Origin: Pseudomonadota bacterium
GTDB lineage: Bacteria; Pseudomonadota; Gammaproteobacteria; Steroidobacterales; Steroidobacteraceae
DNA length: 64,000 nucleotides
Assembly (NCBI GenBank): GCA_016704655.1
Contig: JADIZR010000007.1
Span: 1-64,000, forward strand
Direction of reading: 5' to 3'
This document shows positions 34,958 through 43,076 of this stretch, in pieces. The notes beneath the pieces were generated by a model. The model was not told where the DNA came from and did no database searches. It saw only the letters and a program-made list of their open reading frames with translations. Within the stretch, counting starts at the first letter, position 1. Each line of letters opens with the position of its first letter. Both the position numbers and the translations under genes were made by a program.

Positions 34958-37333
34958 TGCGCCCAGGTATTCGACTGCTGCTCGCCGCCAGCGCCGTCCT
35001 GGCCAACCTGGCGGCCACTCCGCTCCGGGCACAGGGCCGGATCGTCGAAGACGTCGTGGCGAGCGAGCAACGCGGCTACGTGTCCGTTACGCTGCTCTTC
35101 AGCTGTTCGATGCGCTACCTGTCGCACACGCCGGCTACCGATGGCGAAGCATTGCAGGTCCGCTTCTCGGCGGGCCCGGATTGTGGCCGGACATCTGCCT
35201 CGGAACCGCAGCCGCTGCTGGCCGGCGCGGCGGGTTTCGTGCGCTCGGTCGACGTCGTGCGACCGTTCGGCTCGGAGGTCCAGGTCCGGATCGGCTGGTC
35301 GAAGCCCGAAACGTTCGTGCTGACGCCTTCGATCGACGGGCGCCTGTTGCGAGTCAGGCTGCTGCGCACCGAGACACCGCAGGTTACGGTGCAGGAAATG
35401 CCCCAGGGCACCTCCACGTACGCCGTAAACCTGGCCTCGTCGACCACCCCTCACACCCGATGCACTCGCAGCCGCCGCAAAGGTCGCGGGCACGCGCACC
35501 TACGTTTCGGCGACCGTCGTCGACGAGCAGCGCTGGTACCGCCTGCGGGCCGGGCCTTTCGTCAACGAGGCGGCAGCCAGGCAGGCACTGGCCAATTCGC
35601 GCAGCGAATTCCCGAAAGCCTGGATCGCGATTTCGGATGACGACACGCTGAACGAGATCGGCACTCCTTCGGGCGTGGCGACCGTGCGGTCAACCGCCCC
35701 GCAGGTCAACGCCTCGATGACGCCGGATGAAATCAAGGGAACCCTGGCCCAGGCCAAAGTTGCGTTCCGCCACAAGGATTACGCCACGGCGATCCCGCTG
35801 CTGACGCAGATCACGCAGCAACCCGAGTTTCCGCAACGGGCCGAAGCGCAGGAAATGCTCGCTCTTGCGCGCGAACGCAGCGGCCAGGTCGCTCACGCCA
35901 AGGCCGAATACGAGGACTATCTGCAGCGGTATCCAACCGGCGACGGCCCCACGCGCGTGCGCAAGCGGCTGCAGGCCCTGGCCTGGGCCAGCCGCCCTGG
36001 TCGCAGTGGCGCGGCAGATAGCGACCATGACGAATCCCCGTGGCGAGTCTACGGCGGCTTTTCGCAGATTTATCGCCAGGACCAGAGTCACCTCGAGAGC
36101 GGTCTCGCCGTCAGCGACCAGACGACGCAGAACGCCTTGCTCAGCGACGTGAGTCTCGTTGCGCGTCGCCACGGCGAACGCTTCGACTTCACCACACGCG
36201 CGAGCGCGGGTTACAGCTACGACATGCTTGCCGACGGGCCGGGAAGCCAATCTCGAGTGTCGATGTTGTTTGCCGAGTTCGCCGACCGCATTGCAGGCTG
36301 GTACGCCCGCCTCGGCCGCCAGGCCGGCGGCTCGGCCGGACTCATGGGAACGTTCGACGGGATGCAGGCGGGGTACCAGCTGTGGCCCCGGCTGCGCGTC
36401 AATGGCTTCTTCGGCTTCCCGGTGGATTCGACACGCGAAGGGCCGGACAGCGAGCGCAGGTTCGTCGGCATCTCTGCTGACGTCGGCACGCTCGCGAACG
36501 CCTGGGATCTCTCGTTCTATGCCGTCGACCAGCAGTATTCCGGCGTGACGGACCGGCAGGCCGTCGGCACCGAGGTGCGGTACTTCCGGCCCGGCATCAC
36601 GCTGGTCGGACTCGCGGATTTCGACATCCACTACAGCACGCTCAATACCGTGCTGCTGCTGGGCACGTTCGCGCTGCCTGCGCGCTGGACGCTGAACCTG
36701 AACCTCGATCACCGCAAGAGTCCAGGCCTGTCGACGCGCAATGCCATGATTGGGCAGCCAGTGCGCCGGTTCGACGAACTGTTCGGCCTGTACACACCCC
36801 AGGAGATCGAGCAACTTGCGCTCGACCGCACGTCGGAGTCGACGATGTACTCGGCGGGCGTATCGCGACCCTTCGGCGAGCGATGGCAGTGGTCGCTCGA
36901 TGCGTCGACCATGACTCTCGGCTCGACGCGCGAATCGGGCGGGGTGCCCGCCACGCCGTCGTCGGGAACGGACACCGCGGTCTCGACGCAGGCCATGGGC
37001 TACGGATTGTTCGGCCGCGGCGACGTCACGTCACTGGGCCTGCAGTACCAGACGGGCGAGAGCGCGCAGATGCTTTCGCTCGGCGTCGGCGCCCAGCTGC
37101 CTGTCGGCGAGCGTTGGCGCGTCGGCCCCCGGCTGCGCCTGGATCAACGCAAGCTCGAGAGCGACCGGTCGACATCGCTCGTGTATTCACCGGCGCTGCG
37201 GGCGGAGATGCGCGGCAAGCACCTGACGTTCGAGGTGGAGGGCGGGGCCGAGTTCGGATCGCGCGACCTCGGCACGAGCTCCGAGGACACGTCGCGTTAC
37301 TATTTCAGCCTTGGCTATCGCTATGACTTCTAG
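34957..37333 (+). CDS. outer-membrane beta-barrel porin with N-terminal AMIN-like, SPOR and TPR segments (one frameshift)
   Basis: Signal peptide (LLLAASAVLANLAATPLRAQ), an AMIN-like beta region (about 25-150), a SPOR-type domain (YAVNLASS ... WYRLRAGPFVNEAAARQALA), a TPR region (FRHKDYATAIPLLTQITQQP), then a long barrel domain of alternating strands ending in YFSLGYRYDF, with the C-terminal Phe of outer-membrane proteins. The frame breaks at CCCC 35447-35450: dropping one C joins LASSTT to LTPDALAAAAKVAGT and gives 791 residues. Located directly after the 42-heme gene (1-bp overlap), it is the probable outer-membrane sheath of the conduit. Confidence 0.82.
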
Positions 37334-37907
37334 CGGTCATTCCGGCGGCGATGGGACACAGGTCTGCAGGACCGTCTCGGTCGCGCTGGCAGCTGGAACA
37401 TTGCTCGCTGCAATCCTCATGGCAGGCTGCGCCAGCGAGCAACCGGCCGGTCCGCGCGAATACCTCGACGAACGCACTGCTGCGACGATCACGGTGGCTG
37501 GCGAACCCATGGTCTTCGCCTGCGATCGCCCCGAACTGGGTGTGAACGCGCGCGACTACGTCACACTGACCGCTGTGGACGTCAACACGTCCGGCAGGCA
37601 TGCCACGCATCTCGTGGGTTACTCCTGGTCGACGCTGGACAAGCGCGCCATCAAGGAAAGCGACAGCGACTACGAAGTCATTGCCGATGATCGAACGCTG
37701 TCGCTGCAGCCGATGCCGGACGGATTCCGCGCGATCGGCGTCAACGAACCACCGATTCCAGTCCCTTCACGCGGCGCCCTGCCGCTGACGGCGCCGATCA
37801 CCCGGGATCAGCTGCTGTTTCTGCGGGACACCTCTGGCGCGCACATCGTGCGAACGCGCGACGGGGTCACGGAACGGTTCGAACTCTGGCGCGGCCCCGG
37901 CCACTGA
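37323..37907 (+). CDS. lipoprotein of unknown function, last gene of the polyheme operon
   Basis: 194 residues. Starts at ATG 37323, overlapping the porin stop by 11 bases. The signal sequence ends in LAAILMAGC (lipobox, Cys about residue 34). The mature part has no motif I recognise; it is mixed beta, with TITVAGEPMVFACDRPELGV and DYVTLTAVDVNTSGR. Overlap with the porin implies coexpression, so a role in anchoring or assembling the conduit is possible but unproven. Confidence 0.75.
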   Translation: MTSSGHSGGDGTQVCRTVSVALAAGTLLAAILMAGCASEQPAGPREYLDERTAATITVAGEPMVFACDRPELGVNARDYVTLTAVDVNTSGRHATHLVGYSWSTLDKRAIKESDSDYEVIADDRTLSLQPMPDGFRAIGVNEPPIPVPSRGALPLTAPITRDQLLFLRDTSGAHIVRTRDGVTERFELWRGPGH

Positions 37908-37995
37908 GCACAGTGCCAGACGCGCTGACCCGTCAGCGGCTCGTCGTTTCTTGCTAATGTGGGCTACGACCGGTTTACCTGGCTGGACCAGAGCG

Positions 37996-38763
37996 ATGCT
38001 GATTGCCTACACCCGCGAGGTGAGCCCCGCGCTTGCCGATTGCGAGCTGACGCACCTCGAGCGTGAGCCGCTCGACGTCGCCGGCGCAATTGCCGAGCAC
38101 GAACTATACGAGTCGAAGCTCGAACGCCTCGGCGCGAGGGTGCGGCGTTTGCCCTCGACTCCGCACCTGCCCGACGGCGTTTTCGTCGAAGACGCGGCCG
38201 TGGTGCTCGACAACGTGGCTGTCATCACTCGACCCGGTGCGCCTTCCAGGCAACCGGAAACGACGTCCGTGGAGGCTGCGCTCGCCACCCATCGACCCCT
38301 GGTTCACGTACGCGCTCCCGCAACCCTGGATGGCGGTGACGTACTGGTCGCCGGGCGCACGATCTACATTGGCCTGTCCACGCGTACGTCCCGCGAAGCA
38401 ATCCAGCAACTGGCCGATCAACTCGCGCCCTTTGGCTATGATGTGATCCCGTTGGCTTTCACGGGCTGCCTGCACCTGAAGTCCGCGGTGACATGCGTCG
38501 CCGACGACCTGATACTGCTGAACCCGGCCTGGGTCGAAGCAGATGCCTTCCCCGGTTATCGGGCGCTGACAACCGATCCCGCGGAACCGCACGCGGCCAA
38601 CGCCCTGGCGCTGGGTGGTGCGGTGATCCATCCACTGCAGCACGAGCGTACGCGCGCGCGGCTCGAGGCCGCGGGACTGACCGTCGTGACCGTGCCGCAG
38701 GTGGAACTGGCCAAGGCCGAAGCGGGCGTCACCTGCTGCAGCCTGCTGGTCGAGGTTCCCTGA
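37996..38763 (+). CDS. dimethylargininase (DDAH-like, guanidino-group hydrolase)
   Basis: 255 residues. ATG 37996 (MLIAYTREVSPAL). Hydrolyses methylated arginine to citrulline and methylamine in characterised relatives. Motifs: DGVFVEDAAVVLDNVAVI (substrate-binding FxED), LDGGDVLVAGRTIYIGLSTR, the catalytic His in TGCLHLKSAVT and the catalytic Cys near the C-terminus in GVTCCSLLVEV (C247 or C248). Arginine deiminase or agmatine deiminase activity cannot be excluded. Stands alone between the polyheme operon and a GFA-family gene. Confidence 0.87.
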   Translation: MLIAYTREVSPALADCELTHLEREPLDVAGAIAEHELYESKLERLGARVRRLPSTPHLPDGVFVEDAAVVLDNVAVITRPGAPSRQPETTSVEAALATHRPLVHVRAPATLDGGDVLVAGRTIYIGLSTRTSREAIQQLADQLAPFGYDVIPLAFTGCLHLKSAVTCVADDLILLNPAWVEADAFPGYRALTTDPAEPHAANALALGGAVIHPLQHERTRARLEAAGLTVVTVPQVELAKAEAGVTCCSLLVEVP

Positions 38764-38911
38764 AGCAGGATTCCGCGGGATTTTGCGCGGCTGGCGATGT
38801 CCCATTGCCGCGGTGAGTTCATGTTGCAACGCCACGTGCGCGAAACCGTCCAGGCGGACTATTCTTGCTGCGTTGCGACCCCCGGTCGCATTCACTGGCC
38901 AGGGAGAACCA

Positions 38912-39337
38912 ATGTCGACTTACCAAGCGGGTTGCATGTGTGGCGCAGTCCAGCTCGAGATCACGGGCGAGCCGGCGGTGCAGGCCTTCTGTCACTGCAG
39001 TTCGTGCCGCGGCTGGTTGAGCGCGCCCATCCACGCGGCTGCGCTCTGGCCCGCGACGAGCGTAAAAGTCACGAAAGGCGCCGACAACCTCGGCCTCTAC
39101 AAGAAGACGGAGAACAGTCACCGCCAGTTCTGCAGGACCTGCGGCGCCGCGGTCCTGGTCGATCATCCGGGCATGGGCATGGTCGACGTGCCAGCGGGCT
39201 CGGTGGCCGGGCTCAGCTACAAGCCTGCGGTGCACGTGCACTACGGCGAGAAAGTCATGGCCGTGAAAGACGGCCTGCCGAAGTTCAAGGACTTCCCGAA
39301 GGAATTCGGCGGCTCAGGCGACATGCTGCCCGAGTAG
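38912..39337 (+). CDS. GFA/CENP-V-type zinc-binding family protein
   Basis: 141 residues. Zinc-ligand cysteines appear in the expected order: GCMCGAVQ, FCHCSSCRG and FCRTCGAA. The family is named for glutathione-dependent formaldehyde activation, but most members, including this one, have no demonstrated substrate. The start has AGGGAGAACC upstream. Single gene. Confidence 0.88.
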   Translation: MSTYQAGCMCGAVQLEITGEPAVQAFCHCSSCRGWLSAPIHAAALWPATSVKVTKGADNLGLYKKTENSHRQFCRTCGAAVLVDHPGMGMVDVPAGSVAGLSYKPAVHVHYGEKVMAVKDGLPKFKDFPKEFGGSGDMLPE

Positions 39338-39415
39338 CACCGACGGCGACGGTTTCACCGCGTCGTCACCGATCGCGGGTTTGTTCCCGCCTGTGCAACT
39401 CCGGCTCGACCGGAC

Positions 39416-39445
39416 TTGCTCTGCGGGTCTATATTTCGATATATT
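39416..39445 (+). promoter_or_regulatory. candidate promoter of the ars operon
   Basis: TTGCTC (39416-39421), 18-base spacer, TATATT (39440-39445). The -10 element lies inside the ArsR inverted repeat, a layout that would let the repressor block RNA polymerase. Confidence 0.4.
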
Positions 39446-39454
39446 TAGAAATAT
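39431..39454. promoter_or_regulatory. ArsR operator overlapping the arsR start
   Basis: Inverted repeat ATATTTC-N10-GAAATAT whose right arm runs into the arsR ATG (39453). AT-rich in a GC-rich genome, it has the form of ArsR/SmtB-type operators and supports autorepression relieved by As(III). Confidence 0.65.
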
Positions 39455-39800
39455 GAATCAAAAGGATACCGTCATTGCGCTCGCCGCTCTCGCGCAGGAA
39501 TCCAGGCTCGCGGTCTTCCGCCTGCTGGTACAGCGCGGACCGGACGGCTACCCGGCCGGTGAGATCAGTGAGCGGCTGGCAATCCCAGGCCCCACCCTGT
39601 CTTTCCATCTCAAGGAACTGGCGGCGGCGGGCCTGGTGGCGGCACGCAAGGACGGCCGGTTCATCTATTACAGCCCCAACTTCGAACGCATGCGCACGCT
39701 GGTGAGTTACCTGACCGACAACTGCTGCAGCCTCGCCGCCACGTGTGCACCGGAATGTGCAGCCCCTGTCGTCACCCGTCGCAAGAGCAAAGCCGCATGA
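39453..39800 (+). CDS. arsR: arsenic-responsive ArsR-family repressor
   Basis: 115 residues with a winged helix-turn-helix (GPTLSFHLKELAAAGLVAA, about residues 46-64). The usual metalloregulator motif in the recognition helix is absent. Instead a C-terminal cysteine set, C91-C92 and C98 (CCSLAATC), shows the CC-x5-C spacing seen in the As(III) site of Acidithiobacillus-type ArsR. An inverted-repeat operator overlaps its own start codon. Heads the arsR-arsC-acr3 operon. Confidence 0.9.
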   Translation: MNQKDTVIALAALAQESRLAVFRLLVQRGPDGYPAGEISERLAIPGPTLSFHLKELAAAGLVAARKDGRFIYYSPNFERMRTLVSYLTDNCCSLAATCAPECAAPVVTRRKSKAA

Positions 39801-39882
39801 CGCAAGTTCGCACCACGGTTGCCGCTGCAGTTGGCAATAGCTCCACGCCAACTGATCTTCGCCACGTCCCCGCGGGGAAAAA

Positions 39883-40383
39883 ATGAACGAAAGCAACAAG
39901 GTTTACAACGTGCTGTTCCTTTGCACGGGCAACTCGGCACGCAGCATCCTCGCCGAGGTCCTGCTGAACAGCCGCGGCGCCGGACGCTTCAGGGCATTCA
40001 GTGCCGGCAGCCATCCCGTTGGCCGGGTCAATCCGTACGCGGCGGCCTTCCTGCAGCAGGCCGGGCACGCGACGGACGGGTTGCGCAGCAAGTCATGGGA
40101 CGAATTTGCGCAGCCGGGATCACCCGCGCTCGACTTCGTCTTCACGGTCTGCGACAGCGCAGCGGGCGAGGCCTGCCCGATCTGGCCGGGCCAGCCGATG
40201 ACGGCGCATTGGGGCTTGCCCGATCCGGCCGCGGTGCAGGGCTCCGACGCGGAAAAGGAGAAAGCCTTCCGTGATACGTACGTCACGCTCGACCGGCGCA
40301 TCGGCTTGTTCACGAGTCTGCCGATCGCCGGACTCGATCAACTGTCCCTCTCGCGCAAGGTGGCCCGGATCGGAACGTCGTGA
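39883..40383 (+). CDS. arsC: arsenate reductase, low-molecular-weight phosphatase type
   Basis: 166 residues. Reduces arsenate to arsenite in the cytosol. The P-loop CTGNSARS (C14) is the arsenate-binding site. The second conserved region FTVCDSAAGEACPIWPG supplies resolving cysteines as in thioredoxin-coupled ArsC, and HWGLPDPA contains the catalytic Asp. Second gene of the ars operon. Confidence 0.93.
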   Translation: MNESNKVYNVLFLCTGNSARSILAEVLLNSRGAGRFRAFSAGSHPVGRVNPYAAAFLQQAGHATDGLRSKSWDEFAQPGSPALDFVFTVCDSAAGEACPIWPGQPMTAHWGLPDPAAVQGSDAEKEKAFRDTYVTLDRRIGLFTSLPIAGLDQLSLSRKVARIGTS

Positions 40384-40433
40384 TCGTGTCCGCGCCGCGC
40401 GGTAACGTCGAAAGGAGGACGGCCCCGGCACCC

Positions 40434-41465
40434 ATGAGTGTCTTCGAGCGATACCTGACGCTCTGGGTATTCATATGCATCGTCGTCGGCACTGCCGCGG
40501 GGCACTACTTCCCCGACCTCTTCCAGGCGCTCGGGCGGATGGAGCTGGCCAAGGTCAACCTGCCCGTAGGCGTGCTGATCTGGGTGATGATCATTCCGAT
40601 GCTGGTGAAGGTGGACTTCGGCGCGCTCCGTGAAGTGCGCGGGCATGTCCGCGGCATCGGCGTGACGCTGTTCGTCAACTGGCTCGTCAAGCCGTTCTCC
40701 ATGGCGTTGCTGGCGTGGATTTTCATCCGTCACCTGTTTGCACCCTGGTTGCCGGCAGAACAGATCGACAGTTACATCGCCGGGCTCATCCTGCTGGCCG
40801 CCGCCCCCTGCACGGCAATGGTGTTCGTCTGGAGCCGGCTGACGAACGGCGATCCCATGTTCACGCTGACACAGGTCGCACTCAACGATTCGATCATGGT
40901 GATCGCCTTTGCTCCAATCGTGGGACTGCTGCTGGGCATCGCGGCGATCACCGTACCGTGGGACACGCTGATCACCTCGGTGGTGCTCTACATCGTGATT
41001 CCGGTGATCCTGGCGCAGCTATGGCGCCGCTCGCTGCTGCGCAGGGGACAAGCGACGTTCGATGCGGCCATGGCGAAGATCGGCCCGTGGTCCGTGGTGG
41101 CCCTGCTCGCGACACTGGTCCTGCTGTTTGCCTTCCAGGGCAAGGCGATCCTGCAGCAGCCCCTGGTGATCGCCCTGCTCGCGGTGCCGATCCTGATCCA
41201 GGTGTTCTTCAACTCGTCGCTTGCGTACGTGCTGAACCGGGCGCTCGGTGAGAAGCACTCCATCGCCTGCCCTTCGGCACTGATCGGTGCATCGAACTTC
41301 TTCGAACTCGCCGTGGCGGCCGCCATCAGCCTGTTCGGCTTCGAGTCGGGTGCCGCGCTGGCCACCGTCGTCGGCGTGCTGATCGAAGTGCCGGTGATGC
41401 TGCTGGTCGTGAAGATCGTGAATTCCAGCAAGGACTGGTACGAACGGGGCAGTCCGGCCGCCTGA
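40434..41465 (+). CDS. acr3: ACR3-family arsenite efflux permease
   Basis: 343 residues, ten membrane segments. ATG 40434 is preferred because MSVFERYLTLWVF is the usual ACR3 N-terminus; a perfect AAAGGAGG lies at 40411-40418, slightly far upstream. An alternative GTG at 40380 overlaps the arsC stop (GTGA). The conserved cysteine of APCTAMVFVWS, needed for arsenite export in characterised Acr3, is present, as is the ALNDSIMV motif. Exports As(III) produced by ArsC. Confidence 0.93.
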   Translation: MSVFERYLTLWVFICIVVGTAAGHYFPDLFQALGRMELAKVNLPVGVLIWVMIIPMLVKVDFGALREVRGHVRGIGVTLFVNWLVKPFSMALLAWIFIRHLFAPWLPAEQIDSYIAGLILLAAAPCTAMVFVWSRLTNGDPMFTLTQVALNDSIMVIAFAPIVGLLLGIAAITVPWDTLITSVVLYIVIPVILAQLWRRSLLRRGQATFDAAMAKIGPWSVVALLATLVLLFAFQGKAILQQPLVIALLAVPILIQVFFNSSLAYVLNRALGEKHSIACPSALIGASNFFELAVAAAISLFGFESGAALATVVGVLIEVPVMLLVVKIVNSSKDWYERGSPAA

Positions 41466-41516
41466 GCGACGACCCTGCAACGACCTGGCGTGGCGCCGAC
41501 ACCACACGTGCGCACA

Positions 41517-41550
41517 GTACGCCATTGACGTACATGCGTCACTGACGTAC
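41517..41550. promoter_or_regulatory. putative autoregulatory operator of the NadS-like antitoxin
   Basis: A near-palindrome starting GTACGCCATTGACGTAC (41517-41533) and a second TGACGTAC copy 17 bases further on (41526-41533 and 41543-41550). Repeats of this kind directly ahead of an HTH antitoxin usually serve autorepression. Confidence 0.5.
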
Positions 41551-41562
41551 CTTCCTGCGGCG

Positions 41563-41877
41563 ATGAGCCACGACGTCTTCATCAAGCTGCTGGAATCCGC
41601 GCGCGAACTGCGCCAGCAGCGCGTGCGCCGGCTGACCCGCCTGGCGCGGGTTGTCGGCGGGCGTCCCCGCCCCCGCAGCCAGACCGGGATCGACGTGCGC
41701 GCCATCCGCGCCGCGACTGGCCTGAGCCAGTCGAAGTTCGCAGAACTCCTGTCGATCGAAGTGTCGACGCTGCGGAACTGGGAACAGGGGCGGCGCGATC
41801 CCACCGGCCCCGCCCGCGCCTTGCTGCGCGCCATTTGCAACGATCCAGTCGCCGTCATGCGCGCCCTCACCGACTGA
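41563..41877 (+). CDS. NadS-like HTH antitoxin/regulator without a visible toxin partner
   Basis: 104 residues: N-terminal MSHDVFIKLLESARELR as in NadS-type proteins, and an XRE/HigA-like HTH (GLSQSKFAELLSIEVSTLRN, about residues 54-73). Such proteins normally follow a RelE/HigB-type toxin gene. Here the 97 bp upstream contain only repeats, and the downstream gene is a hydrolase, so it stands alone. It may have been retained as a stand-alone repressor or silence a toxin elsewhere. Confidence 0.8.
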   Translation: MSHDVFIKLLESARELRQQRVRRLTRLARVVGGRPRPRSQTGIDVRAIRAATGLSQSKFAELLSIEVSTLRNWEQGRRDPTGPARALLRAICNDPVAVMRALTD

Positions 41878-41891
41878 TCCAGGACGCACCC

Positions 41892-43055
41892 ATGAGCACG
41901 ATCACGCGCACGAACGTCTCCGACCTGCGGGGTGCCGCACGGCTGGCTTTCGATGCCACGCTCGGCATCACCACGCTGGTGGAGAAGATGCACCACACCA
42001 TCCAGCTCGTGCATCCGCCGCTCGGTGCGTCGCGGGCGGAATCGACACGCGGCCTGACCGGCCTCATCTACCGCAGCATCCGCGGCACGACACGCATCAT
42101 CGGCAAGGGGCTCGACGCAGGCCTCGCTCCCGTAGCGGCCCTGCTGCCTGAAGGCGAATCCTCGACGAGCAGAAACGCGTGGGTTTCGGCCATCAATGGC
42201 GTCTACGGCGATCACCTCGAGCGGACGGCCAACCCGCTGGCGATCGACATGAGCTTCCTGCATGCAGGCGACTTCGTGGATCCCGAGCGACCCGGCGACG
42301 TCGTGCAGGACGCGTCCGGCAAAGTGCTGCTGGCAATCCACGGCCTGTGCCTCAACGAACAGCACTGGGCGCGCGACGGTCATCACCGCATCGCGAACGT
42401 GGCGGAGACAACCGGCCACACGATTGTCCAGCTGCGTTACAACAGCGGCCGCTCCATCGACACCAACGGCAGGAGCCTCGCAGCGATGCTGGAGGCGTTG
42501 CTCGAGCGCTGGCCAGTCCCCGTGACGCAGCTTGTGATCGTGGGCCACAGCATGGGCGGCCTCGTGGCGAGAAGCGCCATTCATCACGGTACTGCCGCCG
42601 GGCATTCGTGGCGGGGCCTGCTGCGCAAGCTGTTTTCGCTGGGCACGCCTCACCACGGGGCACCGCTCGAACGCGGCGGTAGCCGTCTCGATTACCTCAT
42701 GGAACTGAGTCCGTACGTGGCCCCGTTCACGAGCCTGGGCAAGGCCCGCAGCGCGGGGATCACCGGCTTGCGCTACGGCAGCATCACGGACTTCGAGCAT
42801 GAATTTGTCCCTTTGCCGGACGACGTCGATTGTTATGCACTTGCCGCGACTCTCGGCAAGCGTCGAAGCGCGCTTGCAGAAAGACTGGTCGGTGACGGTC
42901 TGGTTCCGCTCAACAGTGCCCTCGGCAAGCACACCGACAGCGCGCGAACCCTGGAGCTCCCGACGGAGCGGCAGTGGATCGGTTACGAGATGGGACACCT
43001 CGAGCTGCTCGGTCGCCCCGAAGTGTATTCGCAACTGGAAAAATGGCTGCGTTAG
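41892..43055 (+). CDS. PGAP1-like alpha/beta hydrolase (esterase/lipase)
   Basis: 387 residues, no signal peptide. N-terminal about 140 residues are helical; the hydrolase core starts near VLLAIHGLCLN. Nucleophile serine in VIVGHSMGGLVARSA, then FSLGTPHHGAPLERGG, a pattern of triacylglycerol-lipase/PGAP1 families. Candidate acid in VGDGLVPLNS and His in GYEMGHLELLG. Substrate unknown; intracellular lipid or polyester esters are plausible. Starts 14 bp after the NadS-like gene. Confidence 0.85.
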   Translation: MSTITRTNVSDLRGAARLAFDATLGITTLVEKMHHTIQLVHPPLGASRAESTRGLTGLIYRSIRGTTRIIGKGLDAGLAPVAALLPEGESSTSRNAWVSAINGVYGDHLERTANPLAIDMSFLHAGDFVDPERPGDVVQDASGKVLLAIHGLCLNEQHWARDGHHRIANVAETTGHTIVQLRYNSGRSIDTNGRSLAAMLEALLERWPVPVTQLVIVGHSMGGLVARSAIHHGTAAGHSWRGLLRKLFSLGTPHHGAPLERGGSRLDYLMELSPYVAPFTSLGKARSAGITGLRYGSITDFEHEFVPLPDDVDCYALAATLGKRRSALAERLVGDGLVPLNSALGKHTDSARTLELPTERQWIGYEMGHLELLGRPEVYSQLEKWLR

Positions 43056-43076
43056 TGACTGACGGACGGACACCCC

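Noticed and set aside
4180..35450. Programmed ribosomal frameshifting at the frame breaks
   Set aside because: No shared slippery heptamer or downstream structure, the shifts go in both directions, and families concerned are not known for recoding.
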